Source of the DNA: Ruminococcaceae bacterium UBA5891
GTDB taxonomy: Bacteria; Bacillota; Clostridia; Oscillospirales; Acutalibacteraceae
Length of the DNA: 10,482 bases
Reading direction: 5' to 3'
Assembly (NCBI GenBank): GCA_002431945.1
Contig: DJET01000024.1
Span: 1-10,482 of the forward strand
A program made the translations under genes and the position numbers. The number at the start of each line of letters is the position of its first letter. Position 1 is the stretch's first letter. This document shows positions 6,685 to 10,482 of the stretch, piece by piece. A model generated the notes under the pieces. The model saw nothing but the letters and a program-made list of their open reading frames with translations. It searched no databases and had not been told where the DNA came from.

Positions 6685-7660
6685 TATTGCGATTTTAGGC
6701 TCCGGCGGCTGGGGTATGGCGCTTGCTGTATCCGCACATCTTTCCGGAAACAACGTAACGCTGTGGTCACCCTTTGACGAAGAGGTGAAAATGCTTACCG
6801 AAAAGCGCTGCAACGAAAAGCTTTTAAGCGGTATAGTGCTGCCGGACGGTATTAAAATCACTTCTGATATTTCCTGTGTTAGCGGCTCTGCGTTAACTAT
6901 ACTTGCCACGCCGTCAACCGTTATAAGAAGCGTGGCGGCACAGCTTGCAGAGCAAAAAGACTTCGGCATAGTTGTAAACGTTTCAAAGGGCCTTGAAAAG
7001 GGGAGTCTTTTAAGGCTTTCTCAGGTTATAGGCGAGGAGATACCCGGCGCTAAGATAGCTGTGCTTTCGGGTCCCTCACACGCAGAGGAGGTTGCGCGCA
7101 ATATACCTACCTCCTTAGTGGCGGCTTCAAAATCCCTTGTTACCGCGCAGATAGTGCAGAACATAATGTCCGGTGATAATTTAAGGGTTTACACCTCGGA
7201 CGATCTTGTGGGCGTCGAGCTTGGCGGAGCGCTTAAAAACGTTATTGCAATAGCCGCAGGCTTTTGCGACGGCTTAGGCCTTGGGGACAACACAAAGGCG
7301 GCGCTTATTACAAGAGGTCTTGCCGAAATGTCGCGCCTCGGCGTTTGTATGGGCGCAAAGGAATATACCTTTGCCGGGCTTACGGGTATAGGCGATCTTG
7401 TGGTTACCTGCACCTCAAGGCACAGCAGAAACAACCGCTTCGGGCATAAGGTAGGAACAGGCGTGCCGATAGAGCAGGCGCTTAAAGAGGTTGGAACGGT
7501 AGAGGGCTACTATGCCGCCGATATGGCGCATTCTTTAGCAAAAAAGTACAATATTGAAATGCCCATCATAGACGAGTGCTACGCCGTTTTATACGAGGGT
7601 AAGGACGTAAGGAACGTAACCAACGACCTTATGCGCCGTCCTAACCGCAGCGAACACTGA
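6677..7660 (+). CDS. gpsA: NAD(P)-dependent glycerol-3-phosphate dehydrogenase GpsA
   Basis: Cytoplasmic enzyme that reduces dihydroxyacetone phosphate to sn-glycerol-3-phosphate, the backbone for phospholipids. The 327-residue product opens with a Rossmann motif, GSGGWG (8-13). Further signatures are NVSKGLEKGS (101-110), VLSGPSHAEEVA (129-140), the catalytic lysine region ELGGALKN with K187, GLTGIGDL (234-241) and RNNRFG (251-256), the residues expected to bind the cofactor phosphate. The ATG at 6677 lies inside the end of plsY, six bases after AGGAGGA (6664-6670). It supplies the substrate of PlsY, encoded just upstream. No clear terminator follows; the next gene has its own promoter. In many spore formers gpsA precedes spoIVA; here it does not. 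Confidence 0.97.
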   Translation: MADIAILGSGGWGMALAVSAHLSGNNVTLWSPFDEEVKMLTEKRCNEKLLSGIVLPDGIKITSDISCVSGSALTILATPSTVIRSVAAQLAEQKDFGIVVNVSKGLEKGSLLRLSQVIGEEIPGAKIAVLSGPSHAEEVARNIPTSLVAASKSLVTAQIVQNIMSGDNLRVYTSDDLVGVELGGALKNVIAIAAGFCDGLGLGDNTKAALITRGLAEMSRLGVCMGAKEYTFAGLTGIGDLVVTCTSRHSRNNRFGHKVGTGVPIEQALKEVGTVEGYYAADMAHSLAKKYNIEMPIIDECYAVLYEGKDVRNVTNDLMRRPNRSEH

Positions 7661-7684
7661 TATTAAAGAAAATTAAAAAAAAGC

Positions 7685-7713
7685 TTGATTTTTGGCGCAT
7701 AATCTGCTATTAT
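7685..7713 (+). promoter_or_regulatory. Probable extended -10 promoter for rpmB
   Basis: TTGATT at 7685-7690 and TATTAT at 7708-7713 are spaced by 17 bases, with an extended -10 TG at 7705-7706. A better-looking TATAAT at 7711-7716 overlaps it but would need a 20-base spacer. Initiation near 7720 gives a leader of about 50 bases. Confidence 0.65.
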
Positions 7714-7754
7714 AATATTTGCTATGTGTTTCGGCTATAGTGCCGATAAATAAA

Positions 7755-7763
7755 AAGGAGGTG
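7755..7763 (+). promoter_or_regulatory. Strong ribosome binding site that sets the rpmB start
   Basis: AAGGAGGTG at 7755-7763 lies six bases upstream of ATG 7770. A longer in-frame reading from TTG 7719 has no ribosome binding site and would add 17 residues foreign to L28. Confidence 0.92.
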
Positions 7764-7769
7764 CAGACC

Positions 7770-7958
7770 ATGGCTAAATGTGATATCTGCAACAAGGAAA
7801 TTGCTTTCGGTATTAAGGTTTCTCATTCTCACAGACGTTCCAACAGAACCTGGAAACCCAATGTTAAAAAGGTAAAGGCAATCGTAGACGGTTCTCCGCG
7901 TCGTATCAATGTTTGCACCCGCTGCTTACGTTCGGGTAAGGTTACCAGAGCAATCTGA
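7770..7958 (+). CDS. rpmB: 50S ribosomal protein L28, zinc-ribbon (C+) form
   Basis: Small structural protein of the large ribosomal subunit. The 62-residue product begins MAKCDICNKE, then has the family stretch SHSHRRSNRTWKPNVKK (18-34) and ends CTRCLRSGKVTRAI. Cysteines at 4, 7, 49 and 52 form a complete zinc ribbon, so like L32 here it is the zinc-dependent C+ form. The start is set by a perfect Shine-Dalgarno sequence. It appears to be a single-gene transcript between its own promoter and a strong terminator. Its usual Firmicute neighbours, the asp23-like and DAK/recG genes, are absent here. Confidence 0.97.
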   Translation: MAKCDICNKEIAFGIKVSHSHRRSNRTWKPNVKKVKAIVDGSPRRINVCTRCLRSGKVTRAI

Positions 7959-7971
7959 TCTGCAAAAATGA

Positions 7972-7998
7972 CCCTTAGCGGAAGCTAAGGGATTTTTT
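7972..7998 (+). terminator. Rho-independent terminator after rpmB
   Basis: A perfect 8-bp stem, CCCTTAGC (7972-7979) with GCTAAGGG (7984-7991), is capped by a GGAA tetraloop and followed by six T residues at 7993-7998 and a second T run at 8000-8005. It ends 17 bases before the next start codon. Confidence 0.95.
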
Positions 7999-8004
7999 GT
8001 TTTT

Positions 8005-8010
8005 TGAGGT
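8005..8010 (+). promoter_or_regulatory. Ribosome binding site that sets the phosphatase start
   Basis: TGAGGT at 8005-8010 lies five bases upstream of ATG 8016. An in-frame TTG at 8004 overlaps this site and would place four extra residues before the family start MIKAVLFDLDGT. Confidence 0.75.
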
Positions 8011-8015
8011 TTTGT

Positions 8016-8672
8016 ATGATTAAGGCTGTATTATTTGATTTAGACGGTACGCTTGTAAACTCGCTTGAGGATCTGGCAAACGCTACCAATTTTGCGCTTT
8101 CCTCTATGGGCTTTCCCTGCCGCGAATTAGGGGAGTATAACTATCTTGTGGGGGACGGCATTCCGAAGCTTATAGAGCGCGCACTGCCTAAAGGCGCCAA
8201 AACGCCCGAAAACTCTAAAAAATGCCTTGATATTTTTATGGCGTATTACAGGGAGCATTATCACGATAAAACCTATGCTTATAAGGGCGTTAAGGAACTG
8301 ATTTTCGCCTTAAAGCAAAACGGCTTAAAAACGGCGGTGGTTTCAAACAAGGCGCAGGAAATGGCGCAAAAGGTAGCGGAAAAACTGTTCGGCAATATGT
8401 TTGACGCAGTTGCCGGCAAGCGCGAGGGCTTTGCCGCAAAGCCCGATCCCGCGCTTACGCTTGAAATTGTAAGGGAGCTTGGCGTAAAGCCAGACGATTG
8501 CGCTTTGATAGGCGATTCGGGTATGGATATGGCGGCGGCGGTAAACGGCGGGCTTTTGCCGATAGGCGTGTTATGGGGCTTCAGAACAGAGGAAGAGCTT
8601 ATAAATAACGGCGCGGCATACACCGTTTCATCGCCTGATGAAATTTTAAAAATCATAAATAAAAAACGGTAG
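8016..8672 (+). CDS. HAD-superfamily phosphatase, phosphoglycolate phosphatase-like
   Basis: Soluble subfamily-I haloacid-dehalogenase-type phosphatase that would hydrolyse a small phosphate ester through an aspartyl-phosphate. All four HAD motifs are visible in the 218-residue product: motif I DLDGT with nucleophile D8 and acid/base D10, motif II VVSNK with S110, motif III K142 in AAKPDP, and motif IV GDSGMD with D167 and D171. Residues about 15-85 form a helical cap. Overall form and length fit Gph/PpaX-like enzymes, but sequence alone does not separate phosphoglycolate, pyrophosphate, nucleotide or sugar-phosphate substrates, so no symbol is given. It starts 17 bases after the rpmB terminator with no promoter seen between, and it is followed six bases later by a transporter gene. 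Confidence 0.9.
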   Translation: MIKAVLFDLDGTLVNSLEDLANATNFALSSMGFPCRELGEYNYLVGDGIPKLIERALPKGAKTPENSKKCLDIFMAYYREHYHDKTYAYKGVKELIFALKQNGLKTAVVSNKAQEMAQKVAEKLFGNMFDAVAGKREGFAAKPDPALTLEIVRELGVKPDDCALIGDSGMDMAAAVNGGLLPIGVLWGFRTEEELINNGAAYTVSSPDEILKIINKKR

Positions 8673-8678
8673 GTAAAA

Positions 8679-9872
8679 ATGAGTAATAAATATACGGCGA
8701 CAAAAGCGGCGGCATATGTTGGCTATTTTGTTCAGGCTATTGTAAATAACTTTTTACCGATACTTTTTATAGCCCTGCAGGACGTGTACGGCATAGGCTA
8801 TGAAAAGCTCGGCAGGCTTATAATGTTTAATTTTGTAACCCAGATGTTAACCGATGTTTTAACGCCGAAAATAGTAGGATATTTAGGGTACAGAAAATCG
8901 GCATTTATGTGTCAGCTTACTGCGGCGGCGGGCCTTGCCTCGGCGGCTGTTTTGCCGCGCGTTATACCGAACGCCTATATAGGCATAGTAATATCGGTTA
9001 TAATTTATGCGTTTGCAAGCGGGCTTATGGAGGTTATTATAAGCCCTATGATAGAAATGCTGCCCACTGATAATAAATCGGGCAATATGTCGCTTTTGCA
9101 TTCGTTTTATTGCTGGGGTCAGGCGGTAACGACCCTCGGTACAACATTGCTTCTGCGTGCGTTCGGGTACAGGGGCTGGACTTATATACCCCTTATTTGG
9201 GCGGTGGTTCCGCTTATCAACGCTTTTTCGTTTTTAAAGGTGCCGATAGTTGAACCCGAACCCGAAAGAAAGAGCGACAGCTTTAAGGGCCTTGTTAAAT
9301 CACGGCGTTTTCGCTGTTTTATGGTTATTATGATATGTTCGGGCGCTTCGGAGATAGCAATGGCGGAATGGGCTTCTATGTTTGCGCAGCAGGCGCTCGG
9401 CGTTACAAAGGTTATAGGAGATCTTGCAGGTCCGTGTGCGTTCGCGGTGCTTATGGGTACGGGAAGAGTGGTTTACGCAAAAATTTCCGAGCGTATATCG
9501 TACAGAAAGACATTGATTGCAATGAGCGTGCTTTGCACCGCCTGCTATTTTGTAACGGCATTTGTTAAAATTCCGGTTTTTGCCTTAATATCCTGCGCGG
9601 TATGCGGCTTTACGGTAAGTCTTTTCTGGCCGGGCACGCTTTCTGCCGGCGCTGAATCCTTTCCGAACGGAGACGCAGTAATGTTCAGCGTGTTTGCAAT
9701 GTGCGGCGATATAGGCTGCTGCATAGGGCCGTGGCTGCTTGGCATAATTGCAGACGCAAGCGGTCTTAACGCCGGATTTGCGGTATCTTCGGTATTTCCG
9801 ATTATTATGCTTGTAACGGCGTTTTTATTTTTAAAGGAAGAAAAAAGAGGTGCTGTAATTGAAAAGGGCTGA
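8679..9872 (+). CDS. Major facilitator superfamily transporter, substrate unknown
   Basis: Predicted inner-membrane secondary transporter of 397 residues. By eye there are twelve hydrophobic helices, approximately at 10-34, 45-68, 75-95, 100-125, 138-160, 167-188, 210-235, 243-266, 276-295, 298-320, 332-356 and 366-386. A charged central loop (about 190-210, EPEPERKSDS) separates the two six-helix halves. Loop 2-3 carries GYLGYRKS and the equivalent loop in the second half has KISERISYRKT, as in MFS repeats. Acidic residues in helix 7 (SGASEIAMAEWAS) may couple to protons. The general appearance recalls FucP-like sugar permeases, but no substrate motif is clear. The start at 8679 has only a weak TAGGT site (8670-8674). 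The end overlaps the dCMP deaminase gene by 14 bases. Confidence 0.9.
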   Translation: MSNKYTATKAAAYVGYFVQAIVNNFLPILFIALQDVYGIGYEKLGRLIMFNFVTQMLTDVLTPKIVGYLGYRKSAFMCQLTAAAGLASAAVLPRVIPNAYIGIVISVIIYAFASGLMEVIISPMIEMLPTDNKSGNMSLLHSFYCWGQAVTTLGTTLLLRAFGYRGWTYIPLIWAVVPLINAFSFLKVPIVEPEPERKSDSFKGLVKSRRFRCFMVIMICSGASEIAMAEWASMFAQQALGVTKVIGDLAGPCAFAVLMGTGRVVYAKISERISYRKTLIAMSVLCTACYFVTAFVKIPVFALISCAVCGFTVSLFWPGTLSAGAESFPNGDAVMFSVFAMCGDIGCCIGPWLLGIIADASGLNAGFAVSSVFPIIMLVTAFLFLKEEKRGAVIEKG

Positions 9873-10338
9873 TTATTTAAGCTGGGACGAATATTTTATG
9901 GGCATTGCAATGCTTTCGGCAATGCGCAGTAAGGACCCCTCCACTCAGGTGGGAGCCTGCATTGTAAATTCCGAAAAGCGGATACTTTCGGTGGGGTATA
10001 ACGGTATGCCGCGCTGCTGCTCGGACGATGAGTTCCCGTGGGACAGGGACGGCGCGCCGCTTTCATCTAAATATCTTTATGTGTGCCACGCCGAGCTTAA
10101 TGCAATCTTAAACTGCAACAGCGGCAATGTAAGGGGCTGTACGGTTTATGCCACGCTTTTCCCCTGTAACGAATGCGCAAAGGCAATAATACAGTCCGGT
10201 ATTGCGGAGGTTGTTTATATGAGCGATAAATACTCCGATTCGGACAGCGTGTTAGCCTCTAAAAAAATGTTTGAGACTGCGGGCGTAAAATGCAGACTTT
10301 ATAAGCCAACCGACAGATTGGTGGAATTTAAGCTTTGA
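9859..10338 (+). CDS. Deoxycytidylate (dCMP) deaminase
   Basis: Zinc-dependent cytosolic enzyme converting dCMP to dUMP, the substrate of thymidylate synthase. The 159-residue product has the deaminase signature CHAELNAIL with ligand H77 and proton-shuttling E79, and FPCNEC with ligands C103 and C106. The segments DPSTQVGACIVNS (27-39), GYNGMPRCCSDDEFPW (47-62) and VVYMSDKYSDSDS (118-130) are specific to dCMP deaminases of the eukaryote/phage/Firmicute (ComEB-like) group rather than tRNA, guanine or riboflavin deaminases. The usual Gly in the PxGC position is Cys53. The start is TTG 9859, seven bases after AGAGGTG (9846-9852), inside the end of the transporter gene, so it is probably co-translated with it. 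No terminator is seen downstream; a structured GC-rich block follows. Confidence 0.95.
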   Translation: MKRADYLSWDEYFMGIAMLSAMRSKDPSTQVGACIVNSEKRILSVGYNGMPRCCSDDEFPWDRDGAPLSSKYLYVCHAELNAILNCNSGNVRGCTVYATLFPCNECAKAIIQSGIAEVVYMSDKYSDSDSVLASKKMFETAGVKCRLYKPTDRLVEFKL

Positions 10339-10350
10339 TTTGACACTGAG

Positions 10351-10456
10351 GGTTCGGTTGCAAATGCCGTCCTGTCATTGTGGTGCGGGTGTCCGGTGGA
10401 CACCTCTGCGGAGCAGAAGCACCGACCGAGCCGGCAGGCGAGACCGCCGTAAGGCG
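10351..10456. repeat. GC-rich, palindrome-rich intergenic block of unknown nature
   Basis: This gene-free tail is GC-rich unlike the AT-rich spacers elsewhere. It holds a perfect 7-bp hairpin GGTGTCC-GGT-GGACACC (10388-10404) abutting TCTGC-GGA-GCAGA (10405-10417). Both are enclosed by TGGTGC (10381-10386) pairing with GCACCG (10419-10424, one T-G pair), and this in turn by GGTTCGGT (10351-10358) pairing with ACCGAGCC (10425-10432, one T-G pair). A further CGCC-GTAA-GGCG hairpin lies at 10445-10456. The nested stems form a junction like that of a structured RNA, but a dispersed palindromic repeat is equally possible. No T run is present, so it is not a standard terminator. Strand and right boundary are unknown because the block continues to the window edge. 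Confidence 0.45.
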
Positions 10457-10482
10457 TTTGGCAATTCATTCCAAATCCCCCG

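Noticed and set aside
7661..7684. Terminator after gpsA
   Set aside because: The spacer is A-rich with a run of A residues, but no stem followed by a + strand T run was found.
10299..10469. 56-codon - strand frame starting at ATG 10467-10469 and crossing the GC-rich tail
   Set aside because: It runs over the palindromes and into the end of the deaminase gene, lacks a ribosome binding site, and its Cys/Gly-rich translation has no recognisable fold. It is likely a by-product of the repeat-like block.
10339..10482. tRNA or rRNA fragment in the GC-rich tail
   Set aside because: The GGTTCG near 10351 recalls a T-arm, but no anticodon arm, acceptor pairing or CCA end fits, and no rRNA-like segment was recognised.

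Overview
This window looks like housekeeping chromosome from a low-to-middle GC Firmicute of the class Clostridia, probably a gut Oscillospirales/Lachnospirales-type organism. Evidence for this is the Jag (KhpB) protein, a WalJ-RlmH pair, a yceD-rpmF pair, a der-plsY-gpsA cluster, zinc-ribbon forms of both L28 and L32, strong AGGAGG ribosome binding sites, frequent TTG/GTG starts, and TTGACA-17-TATAAT promoters. All eleven confident named genes plus one transporter lie on the + strand. The taxonomic placement is inferred from gene style, not from a marker search.

Layout. (1) 1-1031: jag, ending in an intrinsic terminator. (2) 1042-2478: consensus promoter, murA, terminator. (3) 2495-3762: walJ and rlmH with an ATGA overlap. 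(4) 3806-4633: a second consensus promoter, yceD, rpmF, terminator. (5) 4614-7660: a possible weak promoter, a perfect 11-bp leader hairpin, then der-plsY-gpsA packed with overlaps. (6) 7685-7998: promoter, rpmB, terminator. (7) 8016-10338: HAD phosphatase, MFS transporter and dCMP deaminase, tightly packed. (8) 10339-10482: a GC-rich, palindrome-rich, gene-free tail unlike the rest of the window; it runs off the right edge.

How the genes relate. Most serve ribosome function and envelope growth. RlmH methylates 23S rRNA, Der assists 50S assembly, YceD is linked to 23S rRNA, L32 and L28 are 50S proteins, and Jag is an RNA-binding regulator tied to envelope growth. MurA starts peptidoglycan synthesis. 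GpsA makes glycerol-3-phosphate and PlsY acylates it, so they are consecutive phospholipid steps. The dCMP deaminase feeds dTTP synthesis. The HAD enzyme and MFS transporter have uncertain substrates.

No CRISPR array, insertion sequence, phage gene, tRNA or rRNA was seen. I found no convincing new protein system. The least explained sequence is the structured right-hand tail. Next is the hairpin in the der leader. All folds were paired by eye, without energy calculation.
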